This document shows, piece after piece, positions 54,809-64,000 of a DNA stretch of 64,000 nucleotides. Each line of letters starts with the position of its first letter. Position 1 is the stretch's first letter. Source of the stretch: Christiangramia echinicola DSM 19838 (GTDB lineage Bacteria > Bacteroidota > Bacteroidia > Flavobacteriales > Flavobacteriaceae). The position numbers were made by a program, and so were the translations under genes. The stretch spans positions 372,001 to 436,000 of the forward strand of contig NZ_AUHG01000010.1 in the NCBI RefSeq assembly GCF_000423065.1. Direction: 5' to 3'. A model generated the notes under the pieces. It saw nothing but the letters and a program-made list of their open reading frames with translations. It made no database searches and was not told the origin of the DNA.

Positions 54809-55813
54809 ATGATGGAAAACGATTCATCTGTTGATATCGCCAGTATTAACGAGAAAATTGAAAAGGAAAGTGCTTTTGTAGACCTGCTCACCAGGGAAAT
54901 TAATAAGGTGATCGTAGGGCAGAAACACATGGTAGAGCGCTTACTAATTGGTTTGCTGGGTCAGGGTCACATTCTGCTTGAAGGTGTTCCCGGGTTGGCA
55001 AAAACATTAGCGATTAATACACTTTCCCAGGCAGTACATGGGAGTTTTAGCCGAATTCAGTTTACACCAGACCTTTTGCCGGCAGACGTTGTTGGTACCA
55101 TGATCTATAATATGAAGGTTAATGATTTCAGTATCAAAAAGGGACCTATTTTCGCCAATTTTGTACTTGCAGATGAGATAAACCGTGCTCCGGCTAAAGT
55201 GCAATCTGCACTACTTGAGGCTATGCAGGAAAAGCAGGTGACCATTGGTGATGAAACTTTTATCTTGGATAAACCTTTCCTGGTAATGGCCACACAAAAC
55301 CCGGTAGAGCAGGAAGGAACATATCCTTTGCCAGAGGCTCAAGTGGATAGATTCATGCTTAAAACGGTGATCAACTATCCTCAAATGGCAGAAGAGCAGC
55401 TAATTATCAGAGCTAATCTTAAGGGAGGATTTGAAAAGGTAAATCAGGTTGTAGACATTGAGCAGATTCTTAGAGCTCAAAGTGCGGTAAGGGATGTATA
55501 TATGGACGAGAAGATCGAGAAATATATACTGGATATCGTATTTGCTACCCGTACGCCAGAAAAATATAATCTTGAGGATATTAAACCATTAATTAGTTTT
55601 GGAGCTTCCCCTCGTGGAAGTATAAACCTGGCTATCGCTTCAAAATGTTACGCATTTATTAAGCGAAGAGGTTACGTGGTGCCAGAAGATGTTCGTGCAG
55701 TTGTACATGATGTACTTCGTCATAGAATAGGTATTACTTATGAAGCCGAAGCTGAAAATATAACTTCAGAAGATCTTATTAATAAGATCGTTAACGAAAT
55801 AGAAGTACCATAG
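54809..55813 (+). CDS. MoxR family AAA+ ATPase
   Basis: 334 aa. Walker A EGVPGLAKT, Walker B LADEINRAPAKVQSALLEAM, sensor-1 MATQNPVEQEGTYPLPEAQ, sensor-2 region SFGASPRGS. Chaperone-like ATPase that works with von Willebrand factor A (VWA) proteins; the DUF58 and BatA/B proteins encoded downstream are the likely partners. Start ATG 54809 or the following ATG at 54812. Confidence 0.95.
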   Translation: MMENDSSVDIASINEKIEKESAFVDLLTREINKVIVGQKHMVERLLIGLLGQGHILLEGVPGLAKTLAINTLSQAVHGSFSRIQFTPDLLPADVVGTMIYNMKVNDFSIKKGPIFANFVLADEINRAPAKVQSALLEAMQEKQVTIGDETFILDKPFLVMATQNPVEQEGTYPLPEAQVDRFMLKTVINYPQMAEEQLIIRANLKGGFEKVNQVVDIEQILRAQSAVRDVYMDEKIEKYILDIVFATRTPEKYNLEDIKPLISFGASPRGSINLAIASKCYAFIKRRGYVVPEDVRAVVHDVLRHRIGITYEAEAENITSEDLINKIVNEIEVP

Positions 55814-55884
55814 CAATTCACAATTATCAACTAAATCGACCTGCCATTATCTAATTGGTTATCGAAAATTGTTTATTGAAAGAA

Positions 55885-56751
55885 ATGGATACAAAGGAAC
55901 TTCTTAAAAAAGTTAGAAAGATTGAAATTAAGACCCGCAGACTGAGCGATCATGTCTTTGGGGGTGAATATCATTCTACTTTTAAAGGTCGAGGGATGAC
56001 CTTTAGTGAAGTGAGGCAGTATCAATTCGGGGATGATGTACGAAGTATAGACTGGAATGTAACCGCGCGATACAACGAACCCTTTGTTAAGGTTTTTGAG
56101 GAGGAACGGGAATTAACCATGATGTTGATGGTAGATGTTTCTGGCTCTGAAATGTTTGGTACCCAGGAACAGTTTAAGAAAGAGGTCATTACAGAGATCG
56201 CCGCCACCCTGGCATTTTCAGCTACAAAGAATAATGATAAGATAGGTCTGATGTTATTTACAGATCGCATAGAATTATACATACCTCCTAAAAAAGGGAG
56301 ATCACATGTACTTCGAATAATCCGTGAACTCCTTGAGTTTAAACCTGAAGGTACAAAGACAGATATCGTTGGAGCCTTGAAATATCTTTCTAATGTGATG
56401 AAAAAGAAAGCGATCGTCTTTTTGCTTTCAGATTTCATGGCAGATGATTATCAACATACCCTGAAAATTGTTGCGGGGAAGCATGATTTGACCGGGATCA
56501 GGGTTTTCGATAAAATGGAAGAGACTATTCCAAATCTGGGGATAGTACAAATGCAGGATGAAGAAACCGGTGAATATATTACGGTTGATACAGGATCAAA
56601 AGCGGTTCGCAGGTCTTATTCAAAATATTACCAGGATCGCCTTAATTACTTTCATCAAAGTTTCTCTATTAGTGGAGCTGGAACCATCAATAACCGGACT
56701 GATGAAAGCTATGTAAAAAAATTATTAGGCTATTTTAAAAGGAGGGCTTAA
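55885..56751 (+). CDS. DUF58 domain protein
   Basis: 288 aa from ATG 55885 (MDTKELLKKVRKIEIKTRR); upstream codons in the same frame lack a good start. Hallmark FSEVRQYQFGDDVRSIDWNVTAR, then a VWA-like domain with the metal site VDVSGSEMF. Cytosolic. It bridges MoxR and the Bat proteins; function in detail unknown. Confidence 0.92.
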   Translation: MDTKELLKKVRKIEIKTRRLSDHVFGGEYHSTFKGRGMTFSEVRQYQFGDDVRSIDWNVTARYNEPFVKVFEEERELTMMLMVDVSGSEMFGTQEQFKKEVITEIAATLAFSATKNNDKIGLMLFTDRIELYIPPKKGRSHVLRIIRELLEFKPEGTKTDIVGALKYLSNVMKKKAIVFLLSDFMADDYQHTLKIVAGKHDLTGIRVFDKMEETIPNLGIVQMQDEETGEYITVDTGSKAVRRSYSKYYQDRLNYFHQSFSISGAGTINNRTDESYVKKLLGYFKRRA

Positions 56752-56758
56752 AAGAAAA

Positions 56759-58405
56759 ATGTTCAGAAATATTAAACACACATATTCAAATTTAAATATC
56801 TCAGGTGGGCTGGGATTTCTGTTTTTAATATGCTCATTTCTATTAGTAGACTCCGTTTCGGCTCAACAAGTTTCGGCCAGAATTGATTCTACGACCATAA
56901 AAATCGGGGAGCAGATAAAATATCAAATAGAGGTACAGTCCAATCCCGAAGATCTGGTTGTCTTTCCAGAGGGAAATACATTTTCTCCACTGGAAATAGT
57001 GGAATCTTTGGAGGTAGACACCCTTAGAGAAAAGGGTAATTATAAATTACTTAAAGAATATTTCCTTACGCAGTTCGATTCCGGGAAATATGTAATTCCC
57101 CGCCAGGAGGTTCTTATTGAAAGCAGTTCTTTCTACACAGATTCAATACCTGTAGAGGTGAATGATGTGGTGGTAGATACCACCAAACAAAAACTTTACC
57201 CTATAAAACCTTCGGTAGAAGTACCGCCTGGATTTAGTATTCCAGAATGGTTGTGGTGGTTGATAGGCATATTATTAATTGCTGGCCTGGTAGCTTTTTT
57301 AATTATAAGGAAGAAAAAGAAAGATGCTGAAGAATTTGAATTGCCTCCCTATGAAGAGGCAATGGCTGAACTTCAAAAACTGGATAACGCACATTACCTT
57401 GAAAAAAGAGAGATCAAGGAATATTATTCTCAGTTAAGTTTTGCGGTACGTAAATATCTTGATCGTAAGATCTATGATCACGGACTGGAAAGAACTACTG
57501 GAGAGCTTATACTATACCTGGAGGAACAAAAGAGTCAGGGCAAATTAAATCTAACTAATGAGACGATCAGGGATTTTGAAAAGATTCTTAAGCGTGCTGA
57601 TTTGGCTAAGTTTGCGAGGTCTAAACCAGATGTGATAACAGCCAAAGAAGACCGCTCAAAAACTCAGCATATTATTGATGATCTAAGAGCTTCTGTTCCT
57701 GAGCCTACCGAAGAAGAGTTGCTTCAGGATGAAGCTTTTCGCCAGGAGCAGGCCAGGAAAAGAAAGAAACGCCGTATTATTATTGGTATCGCAGCGGGAG
57801 TGCTTATAATTATCATGGGAGTAACTGCATTGATCGCTACAAAAGGATATACCTATGTTGTAGATACTTATTTAGGCCACCCTACCAAAGAATTGTTGGA
57901 AGGTGAATGGATAAGTAGTGAATATGGAAATCCTTCGGTAGCGGTCACAACGCCTGAAGTACTTGTACGCGGAGAGATAGAAATGCCTCAGGATGTAGAA
58001 CAAATGATGGTGGGCTCCGAAACTTTTATGTATGGAAGTCTGCTAAGTAATTTCTACGTTACACTTAGTACGATCAAATTCCAGGGAGAAGTAAAGTTCG
58101 ATGCGCAAAAGGCTATTGATGGTATTTACACGAATCTAGAAGCTCAGGGAGCTCGAAATATTATCATGAAACAGGAAGATTTCACTACGGTTAACGGAAC
58201 TGAAGGAACTAAGATATTTGGAACTTTAGAAGCAGAAAACCCAGTTACTGGTGAGTCTATTCCTAACGAATATGAGATCCTGAATTTTGCTGAAAAGGGC
58301 GGTTTTGAGCAAATAATGGTTATTTATAACGAAAATGATCAGTATGCTAAAGAGATCACTCAGCGTATAATTAACTCGGTAGAAATAAATAATCTGAACG
58401 AATAA
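56759..58405 (+). CDS. BatD-like membrane protein with extra C-terminal domain
   Basis: 548 aa. Signal/membrane segment about 16-36 (ending VSAQQ), Ig-like BatD-type extracytoplasmic part (about 36-160; VSARIDSTTIKIGEQIKYQIEV), TM about 164-183, cytoplasmic DUF4381-like region (190-335), second TM about 340-361, and an extracytoplasmic domain 365-548 of no recognised family. The end overlaps the batA ATG by TAATG. The gene has no letter in the Bat naming. Confidence 0.85.
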   Translation: MFRNIKHTYSNLNISGGLGFLFLICSFLLVDSVSAQQVSARIDSTTIKIGEQIKYQIEVQSNPEDLVVFPEGNTFSPLEIVESLEVDTLREKGNYKLLKEYFLTQFDSGKYVIPRQEVLIESSSFYTDSIPVEVNDVVVDTTKQKLYPIKPSVEVPPGFSIPEWLWWLIGILLIAGLVAFLIIRKKKKDAEEFELPPYEEAMAELQKLDNAHYLEKREIKEYYSQLSFAVRKYLDRKIYDHGLERTTGELILYLEEQKSQGKLNLTNETIRDFEKILKRADLAKFARSKPDVITAKEDRSKTQHIIDDLRASVPEPTEEELLQDEAFRQEQARKRKKRRIIIGIAAGVLIIIMGVTALIATKGYTYVVDTYLGHPTKELLEGEWISSEYGNPSVAVTTPEVLVRGEIEMPQDVEQMMVGSETFMYGSLLSNFYVTLSTIKFQGEVKFDAQKAIDGIYTNLEAQGARNIIMKQEDFTTVNGTEGTKIFGTLEAENPVTGESIPNEYEILNFAEKGGFEQIMVIYNENDQYAKEITQRIINSVEINNLNE

Positions 58406-59412
58406 TGTTTGCAAATTTCACATTTGAGAACCCGGAATTTTTCTGGTTATTCTTATTGCTTCCGCTGGCAATAGCCTGGTATTTCTGGAAGAGGAATAAG
58501 CAAACTGCAGAATTAAAAATATCTACCACCAGGGGCTTTAAAGTGAAATCTGGATTTTTGCCAAAACTAAGACCTGTCCTTTTTCTCCTACGTCTTTTAG
58601 CACTATCCTTTATTATTGTTGCGATGGCTAGACCTCGTACAGTTGATATTTCTACTGAAACCAGTAGTTCACAGGGGATAGATATAGTGATGGCCATAGA
58701 TGTTTCAGCAAGTATGCTTGCGAGAGATCTGCAACCAAATAGACTGGATGCCTTGAAATCTGTAGCTGAAGAATTCGTGAAAGATAGGCCTGGAGATAGA
58801 ATAGGACTTGTCGCTTATGCCGGAGAAAGCTTTACAAAAACTCCAATTACCAGTGATAAGGCGATCGTTTTAAAGGCACTGGAAGATATTGAGTATAATG
58901 ATGTATTAGAAAACGGAACCGCTATAGGTTCTGGTCTGGCTACGGCTGTTAATAGGCTTAAAGACAGCAAAGCAGAAAGTAAGGTGATCATTTTACTTAC
59001 TGATGGAGTAAATAATTCCGGATTTATAGACCCTAAAACCGCAAGTGAACTTGCTGTTGAATTCGGGATCAAGGTTTATACCATCGGGGTGGGAAGCAAT
59101 GGAATGGCTCTTTCTCCAGTAAGCGTTGATCAAAGAACCGGTAGGATTATATTCGGAAGGGTGCAGGTAGATATCGATGAAGATCTGTTGAAAGATATTG
59201 CTGCTTCAACTGATGGTAAATACTTCCGGGCTACAGATAATGAGAAGCTGGAAGAGATCTATGAGGAGATAGATTCTTTGGAGAAAACAGAAATAGAAGA
59301 GTTCCGCTATTATAATTATGATGAAAAGTTCAGGCCATTGGTGCTATTAGCCGCCGGACTTTTACTATTTGAAATATTACTGAGACTCACAGTATTTAGA
59401 AGTTTTATATAA
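58405..59412 (+). CDS. batA: VWA domain protein BatA
   Basis: 335 aa. N-terminal membrane helices (about 10-30, 55-75), VWA domain with metal site IDVSASML, TDGVNNSGFID, and a C-terminal membrane helix (LVLLAAGLLLFEILL). Inner-membrane Bat complex member. Starts at the stop of the previous gene (TAATG) and is followed by batB after 1 bp. Confidence 0.93.
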   Translation: MFANFTFENPEFFWLFLLLPLAIAWYFWKRNKQTAELKISTTRGFKVKSGFLPKLRPVLFLLRLLALSFIIVAMARPRTVDISTETSSSQGIDIVMAIDVSASMLARDLQPNRLDALKSVAEEFVKDRPGDRIGLVAYAGESFTKTPITSDKAIVLKALEDIEYNDVLENGTAIGSGLATAVNRLKDSKAESKVIILLTDGVNNSGFIDPKTASELAVEFGIKVYTIGVGSNGMALSPVSVDQRTGRIIFGRVQVDIDEDLLKDIAASTDGKYFRATDNEKLEEIYEEIDSLEKTEIEEFRYYNYDEKFRPLVLLAAGLLLFEILLRLTVFRSFI

Positions 59413-59413
59413 G

Positions 59414-60478
59414 ATGTTCGTATTCGAGGAAGAAATATGGTTTTGGTTATTGCTGGTGATCCCGGTGATCATCCTGATGTTCCTGATATTTATTTTCTGG
59501 CAGAATAGAACTAGAAAAAAATTCGCCAGTAATTCACTTTTATCACATCTGGCACCTAATCGCTCGCGCTCTAAACCAGTAATAAAACTGGTGATTTTTC
59601 TTCTTGCCCTGGCAAGTTTAGTGGTAGCCCTGGTAAACCCTAAAATGGGTACAAAGCTTAAGACGGTTAAAAGAGAAGGTGTAGATATCGTTTTTGCTAT
59701 AGATGTATCTAAAAGTATGGATGCCGAAGATATTGCTCCAAGCAGGATTGAAAAGTCCAAGCAACTCGTTAGCCAGATCCTGAACAATCTGGGAAGCGAT
59801 CGCGTAGGGCTTATAGCTTATGCAGGTGGAGCCTATCCTCAGTTACCCATAACTACAGATTATTCTGCGGCAAAAATGTTCCTTCAGGCCTTAAATACAG
59901 ATATGATCTCCTCTCAGGGTACAGCAATTAGTGACGCTATCGAGCTTGCTACCACCTATTACGATGATGAGCAACAGACCAATAGGGTGCTTTTTATCAT
60001 TAGTGACGGGGAAGATCATGAAGGGAATGTCGAAGAAATTACTGAGCAGGCTTCAGAACAGGGAATTCGCATTTATACTATAGGAGTTGGGACCGAAAAA
60101 GGTGGGCCTATCCCAATTAAAAGAAATGGAGTAGTTCAGAATTATAAAAAGGATAATCAGGGAGAAACGGTCATTACAAAGTTAAATCCTGAAACCCTGA
60201 AGGCTATCGCAAATTCAGCCGAAGGCAGCTATATAGAAGGAAATGTGACCAGCAATGTTACAGATCGTGTGACCGAAGAATTACAGAATATCGAAAAGAC
60301 CGAATTTGAGGCAAAACAGTTTGCCGACTTTAAATCTCATTTTCAGTTATTTCTGGGTATAGCTTTGGCACTATTATTTCTTGATATCTTTGTACTTGAG
60401 CGAAGCACTGCATGGATACGCAAACTGAACCTTTTCAATGAACGTAAGAAGAAAGAAGGAAAAGATGGATCAGAATAA
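59414..60478 (+). CDS. batB: VWA domain protein BatB
   Basis: 354 aa. Same plan as BatA: two N-terminal membrane helices, VWA domain with IDVSKSMDAEDIAPSRIEKSK and ISDGEDHEGNV, and a C-terminal helix (LFLGIALALLFLDIFVLE). The end overlaps the batC start by 14 bp. Confidence 0.93.
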   Translation: MFVFEEEIWFWLLLVIPVIILMFLIFIFWQNRTRKKFASNSLLSHLAPNRSRSKPVIKLVIFLLALASLVVALVNPKMGTKLKTVKREGVDIVFAIDVSKSMDAEDIAPSRIEKSKQLVSQILNNLGSDRVGLIAYAGGAYPQLPITTDYSAAKMFLQALNTDMISSQGTAISDAIELATTYYDDEQQTNRVLFIISDGEDHEGNVEEITEQASEQGIRIYTIGVGTEKGGPIPIKRNGVVQNYKKDNQGETVITKLNPETLKAIANSAEGSYIEGNVTSNVTDRVTEELQNIEKTEFEAKQFADFKSHFQLFLGIALALLFLDIFVLERSTAWIRKLNLFNERKKKEGKDGSE

Positions 60479-61337
60479 AAATTATAATTTAATTACACTT
60501 GGCATACTTGCACTTTTTAGCGTGCTAGGAATCAATGCCCAGGAAAAACCTGAAAAGCTCACCAGGGAATCTAATAAGTATATCGCTGAGGCACAGGAAT
60601 CTTTATCTGAAAATGATTTTGTCAGCGCAGAAGCTTCTTACCGTAAGGCCATTGCAAAAGATCCCTCAAATACTACCGCGAAATATAATATGGGAAACCT
60701 GTATTATACGAAGGAGAAAACCCTGAATGCGGAAGAAAGGCTTAAAGCAGCATTAGAAATTGCTGTAACAAAAGAGGAAAAACATCGTATTTATCATAAC
60801 CTGGGGAATGCGAATATGCAAAAGAAGAATTATCAGGGCGCTGTAGATGCATTCAAGAATGCATTACGTAATGATCCAACAGATGAAGAAACCAGGTATA
60901 ATCTTGCGTTAGCGAAGAAAATGCTTGAAAAAGAGCAGCAAAACCAGGACGGGAATAAAGATCAGAACAAACAGGACGAGGATAACAAAGACGAGAATCA
61001 GGATAAGGAGAATAAAGACCAGAACCAGGATGGTGAAGGTGGGGAGGATGAGAAGGAAGATCAAAAACCTCAAGACGAAGGAGAGAACGAGAAAGATAAG
61101 CAGGAGGGAGACCAGAACGAGGATAAGCAGAAGGACAAGGGAGACGAGCAGAAGAAAGACCCGAAGGAAGGTGATAAGGAAAAGCAACAGCAACAAAGGC
61201 CTACACAGGGACAATTATCACCACAACAGATACAGAGTTTGCTAGAGGCAATGAATAATGAAGAAAAGAAAGTTCAGGATAAAATAAATGCTGAAAAAGC
61301 GAAAGGTGTCAAAGTGAAATCTGACAAAGATTGGTAA
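60465..61337 (+). CDS. batC: Tetratricopeptide repeat protein BatC with acidic tail
   Basis: 290 aa from ATG 60465 (MDQNKNYNLITLGILAL), whose signal peptide ends INAQ; the frame extends to 60438 but those codons lie in the charged end of batB. TPR units about 30-150 (SAEASYRKAIAKDPSNTTAKYNMGNLYY; AVDAFKNALRNDPTDEETRYNLA). About 165-245 is an almost pure Asp/Glu/Lys/Gln/Asn run, then a helical end. Periplasmic scaffold of the Bat complex. Confidence 0.9.
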   Translation: MDQNKNYNLITLGILALFSVLGINAQEKPEKLTRESNKYIAEAQESLSENDFVSAEASYRKAIAKDPSNTTAKYNMGNLYYTKEKTLNAEERLKAALEIAVTKEEKHRIYHNLGNANMQKKNYQGAVDAFKNALRNDPTDEETRYNLALAKKMLEKEQQNQDGNKDQNKQDEDNKDENQDKENKDQNQDGEGGEDEKEDQKPQDEGENEKDKQEGDQNEDKQKDKGDEQKKDPKEGDKEKQQQQRPTQGQLSPQQIQSLLEAMNNEEKKVQDKINAEKAKGVKVKSDKDW

Positions 61338-61386
61338 CATTTTTGATGAAAATTAGACAAAGAATTGTGCTTATAGTGAGAAAAGG

Positions 61387-63144
61387 ATGAAATTGAAGTA
61401 TTTAATTTTAAGTTTTTTATTGTGTGCTACCGGCATCATTCAGGCCCAGGTGAGGTTTGAAGCGAAGGTTAGCAGAGAAAAGCTGGGAATTAATGAGCGG
61501 CTTAGAGTAGATTTTGAAATGAATGAAGATGGCGATAACTTTAATCCACCTTCATTTGATGGTTTTACCGTTGTGGGAGGGCCTAATCAAAAGATTAGTA
61601 CGAGTATTCTAAATGGGAAAATGGAATATTCTAAAACCTATAGTTTTTATCTACAGCCTAAGAAAATTGGTAGGCTAACTATAGGTCAGGCAGAGATCAT
61701 TATTGATGATAAGACTTATAAAACTTCTCCCCTAAAAGTTGAAATTACTTCAGCAGTAGATAAGCCTACAGATGGAGATAATTCTGAAATGATCGCGGAA
61801 GATAACTTGCATCTGGTAGCAGAGGTTTCCAAAGCGAACCCCTATCTAAATGAAGCACTAACCGTAGTTTACAAACTTTACGTGAGTCCACGGGTTAGCG
61901 TAAGTAACTGGCGTGAACTTGACAGTCCTAAATACAATGATTTCTGGAGCCAGAGTATAGATATTCAGCAATTAAGGGTGGAGAATGGAGAATACGATGG
62001 GGAGCCTTATCGCTATGTCATACTAAGAAAGACGATCCTTTATCCGCAGAAGACTGGAGAATTAAATATAGAGCCGCTAACGCTTTCTATAGCTGTTGAT
62101 GTGCCTAGTGAAAGAAGAGACATCTTTGGTAGCAGGATCTACAAAACGGTTAATAAAACCGTTGCTGCAAATAATAAGAAGGTCAATGTTAAGCCATTGC
62201 CTGCTGGGAAACCGGTCGATTTTACCGGAGCCGTCGGGAAATTCAATTTCAATGTAACTACCAGTAAGAATGAGTTGAATGCAGGTGAAAGTTTACAGGC
62301 TAAAGTTGAGGTTCGTGGAAATGGAAATTTAAAATTATTTGATCTTCCAGAGCTTACAGCGCCTGCTTCTCTAGAGATGTATGATCCAGAAAGAGTTGAG
62401 AATGTAAATACAAACCTTCAGGGAATGCAGGGGAGTATTACTCAAACCTATACTGTAGTTCCAACACGTAAAGGTAAATACCCAATACCGGCATTAACTT
62501 TTTCGTATTTCGATCCCACAAGCGAAACTTATAAAACCCAGACTTCAGAAGAAATTCTTATTAATGTAAATAACGGTCCGTTAGCAGGCAATGAACCTTC
62601 AAGTATGTCTGGTGTGAATAAACAAACCCTGGCAGTAGATGGTAGGCAGTTTAGATTTATCAAACTAAATACAAAGCTGAAGTCTTTAAATAGGGACGAT
62701 TTTCTTGGGTCAGCGGCATTTTGGGGAGCCCTTATACTTCCATTAGCTGCAATTCCATTATTTATCTTATTCGGAAAGAAAAGAGAACAAAGAGCCAATG
62801 ATGTTAGAGGGAACAGAATTAGAAAAGCAGATAAACTGGCCAGAAAATATCTTTCTGAAGCTAAAAGAAATCTTGGAGATCAGAAGGAATTCTATTTATC
62901 GCTGGAGCGGTCTATGCATAATTATCTAAAGGCAAAGCTCAATATACAAACCAGTGAAATGAGTAAAGAAAGAATTGATGCTTTGCTGAGAGAAAAGGGT
63001 GTGGACGACCAAACCAATTCAGACTTTATCTCATTGCTGGAAAGCTGTGAATTCGCAAGATATACTCCTGCATCTTCAGATGCCATGCAACATGATTATG
63101 AAAAGGCCGCAAGTGTAATTTCAACTCTTGACAAACAATTATAA
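61387..63144 (+). CDS. batD: BatD family protein
   Basis: 585 aa. Signal peptide ending IIQAQ (about residue 21), several Ig-like beta domains (VRFEAKVSREKLGINERLRVDFEM; FTGAVGKFNFNVTTSKNELNAGES), TM about 438-460 (FWGALILPLAAIPLFILFG) and a cytoplasmic helical tail. Bat complex subunit with the periplasmic part large. 2 bp before batE. Confidence 0.93.
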   Translation: MKLKYLILSFLLCATGIIQAQVRFEAKVSREKLGINERLRVDFEMNEDGDNFNPPSFDGFTVVGGPNQKISTSILNGKMEYSKTYSFYLQPKKIGRLTIGQAEIIIDDKTYKTSPLKVEITSAVDKPTDGDNSEMIAEDNLHLVAEVSKANPYLNEALTVVYKLYVSPRVSVSNWRELDSPKYNDFWSQSIDIQQLRVENGEYDGEPYRYVILRKTILYPQKTGELNIEPLTLSIAVDVPSERRDIFGSRIYKTVNKTVAANNKKVNVKPLPAGKPVDFTGAVGKFNFNVTTSKNELNAGESLQAKVEVRGNGNLKLFDLPELTAPASLEMYDPERVENVNTNLQGMQGSITQTYTVVPTRKGKYPIPALTFSYFDPTSETYKTQTSEEILINVNNGPLAGNEPSSMSGVNKQTLAVDGRQFRFIKLNTKLKSLNRDDFLGSAAFWGALILPLAAIPLFILFGKKREQRANDVRGNRIRKADKLARKYLSEAKRNLGDQKEFYLSLERSMHNYLKAKLNIQTSEMSKERIDALLREKGVDDQTNSDFISLLESCEFARYTPASSDAMQHDYEKAASVISTLDKQL

Positions 63145-63146
63145 GG

Positions 63147-63896
63147 ATGAGAAAGTTGATATACCTTTGTTTTCTACTCTTTAGTTTTGCTGGGTTTTCC
63201 CAGAACGAAGACCTGTTTGAGGAGGCGAATTCTGCATATCAGAGTGGAGATTATCAGAATGCCGTTAATTTCTATGAAGAGATACTGGATAATGGAGAAA
63301 CTTCCGCAGAGTTATATTATAATCTGGGGAATGCACATTATAAAATGAATAATGTAGCCCCCAGCATATATTATTATGAAAAGGCTTTACAGCTGGCTCC
63401 AACAGATGAGGATATAAAAAATAATATAGAATTTGCTCGCAATATGGCGATAGACGATATAGAGGAAGTTGAGCAAACCGGAATAAACCAGTGGTTTAAC
63501 GGGCTAATTTCTACTTATAGTTATTCTACATGGGCTGTTATTGCTATCATCTTTTCCATTCTTTTCGTGGCTCTGTTTCTTTTGTATTATTTTACTTATA
63601 CCTCTTTATATAAGAGAGTTCTATTTACAGGCGCAATGCTTGCAGTTCTACTTTGTGGTCTGTCAGTAATCTTCGCTTTTCAGCAACAATCCTATATTCA
63701 GGAAAATCAATACGCTATTATTTTTGGTGAGGAGGTAGAAGTTCGGGATGAACCAAATCTTCGCGGTGATGCAAGTTTCGAACTGCATGAGGGGACTAAG
63801 GCTAAGGTTTTAGAGGACTACCAGGAATGGGCTAGAATAGAGCTTGCCAACGGAGCTCAAGGATGGGTGAAAAACTCGGCTATCAAGAAGCTATAA
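63147..63896 (+). CDS. batE: TPR and SH3-like domain protein BatE
   Basis: 249 aa. Signal peptide ending FAGFSQN, TPR repeats (AYQSGDYQNAVNFYEEIL; AELYYNLGNAHYKMNNVAPSIYYYEKALQLAP), two membrane helices (about 130-152 and 157-176), then a bacterial SH3 domain (about 185-249: VEVRDEPNLRGDASFELHEGTKAKVLEDYQEWARIEL). Last gene of the Bat operon. Confidence 0.93.
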   Translation: MRKLIYLCFLLFSFAGFSQNEDLFEEANSAYQSGDYQNAVNFYEEILDNGETSAELYYNLGNAHYKMNNVAPSIYYYEKALQLAPTDEDIKNNIEFARNMAIDDIEEVEQTGINQWFNGLISTYSYSTWAVIAIIFSILFVALFLLYYFTYTSLYKRVLFTGAMLAVLLCGLSVIFAFQQQSYIQENQYAIIFGEEVEVRDEPNLRGDASFELHEGTKAKVLEDYQEWARIELANGAQGWVKNSAIKKL

Positions 63897-63937
63897 GGAA
63901 ATTTGATAATAGTTTAACTATTTGGTATCATAAGTCT

Positions 63938-63968
63938 ATTGAGATTTCCCTCTTTTATCTTATTTTTG
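63938..63968 (+). promoter_or_regulatory. Promoter near the window end
   Basis: ATTG-N19-TATTTTTG: -7 perfect (63961-63968), -33 three of four, ideal spacing. Confidence 0.5.
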
Positions 63969-63973
63969 CCGCC

Positions 63974-64000
63974 GTGAAGAATTTTGCATATATACTTTCT
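63974..64000 (+). CDS. Possible start of a gene cut by the window edge
   Basis: A GTG at 63974, 5 bp after the -7 box, opens a frame reading (V/M)KNFAYILS to the last base. Only nine codons are visible, so neither product nor start can be judged. A start this close to the -7 box would make the mRNA nearly leaderless. Confidence 0.25.

Noticed and set aside
60909-61245. Leu/Val-rich minus-strand and Arg/Thr-rich plus-strand frames
   Set aside because: Both are out-of-frame readings of the acidic tract of batC.

Overview
The window is chromosomal DNA of a member of the Flavobacteriaceae (phylum Bacteroidota). The signs are AT-rich intergenic DNA, promoters of the type TTTG-N19-TAnnTTTG, almost no Shine-Dalgarno sequences, and lineage-typical genes: an IPExxxVDY protein, a long PurF, a full Bat (aerotolerance) operon, a Bacteroidota-style AddAB pair, and an OmpA protein with calcium-binding TSP3 repeats. 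Gene content would fit the Gramella/Christiangramia neighbourhood, but that genus-level guess is inference. I see no prophage, insertion sequence, CRISPR array or rRNA operon.

Layout. 1-4.5 kb: truncated prolyl oligopeptidase lipoprotein, asd, mscL, alr and tdk, all on the minus strand. 4.7-8.5 kb: plus-strand run of a conserved hypothetical, rsmI, a UDG-family protein and recJ. 8.5-10.1 kb: lpxH and queD, separated by a gene-free stretch packed with intergenic repeats. 10.2-14.2 kb: 2OG-Fe(II) oxygenase, three overlapping tiny membrane-protein genes behind an enoyl-CoA hydratase, a MATE exporter, a GNAT acetyltransferase and tRNA-Ala(GGC). 14.2-24 kb: hydrolase, AddB-like nuclease, OmpA, kbl and AddA-like helicase-nuclease, all minus. 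24-25.5 kb: superoxide dismutase, then a four-copy tandem array of a 75-bp element that looks like a minus-strand small-RNA gene family. 25.5-29.6 kb: purF, a PfkB kinase, rnhA and purN. 29.7-34 kb: acpP-fabF-rnc, then IPExxxVDY-pyk. 34-38.2 kb: dinB, then a plus-strand run of small metabolic or unknown genes, and thioredoxin.

38.3-44.6 kb: an RND multidrug efflux operon (regulator, adaptor, pump, outer-membrane factor) with a palindrome sitting inside its promoter. 44.8-48.9 kb: isoaspartyl peptidase lipoprotein, a second intergenic structured repeat, 3-hydroxyanthranilate dioxygenase with an ALDH7 dehydrogenase, and a YkvA protein. 48.9-54.7 kb: outer-membrane protein, acyl-ACP desaturase, a phosphoesterase/AlbA_2 pair, a possible 33-aa gene, an SDR oxidoreductase and a DUF4382 lipoprotein. 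54.8-63.9 kb: moxR, DUF58, a BatD-like fusion protein, batA, batB, batC, batD and batE. The last bases carry a good promoter and the possible first codons of another gene.

Most genes are housekeeping. The most unusual signals are the tandem small-RNA-like array (24785-25457), the tiny membrane-protein triad (10862-11315), the pair of matching intergenic structured elements (9566-9654 and 45958-46048), and the promoter-embedded operator of the efflux operon (44583-44600). All family assignments come from reading motifs by eye; no database search was run.
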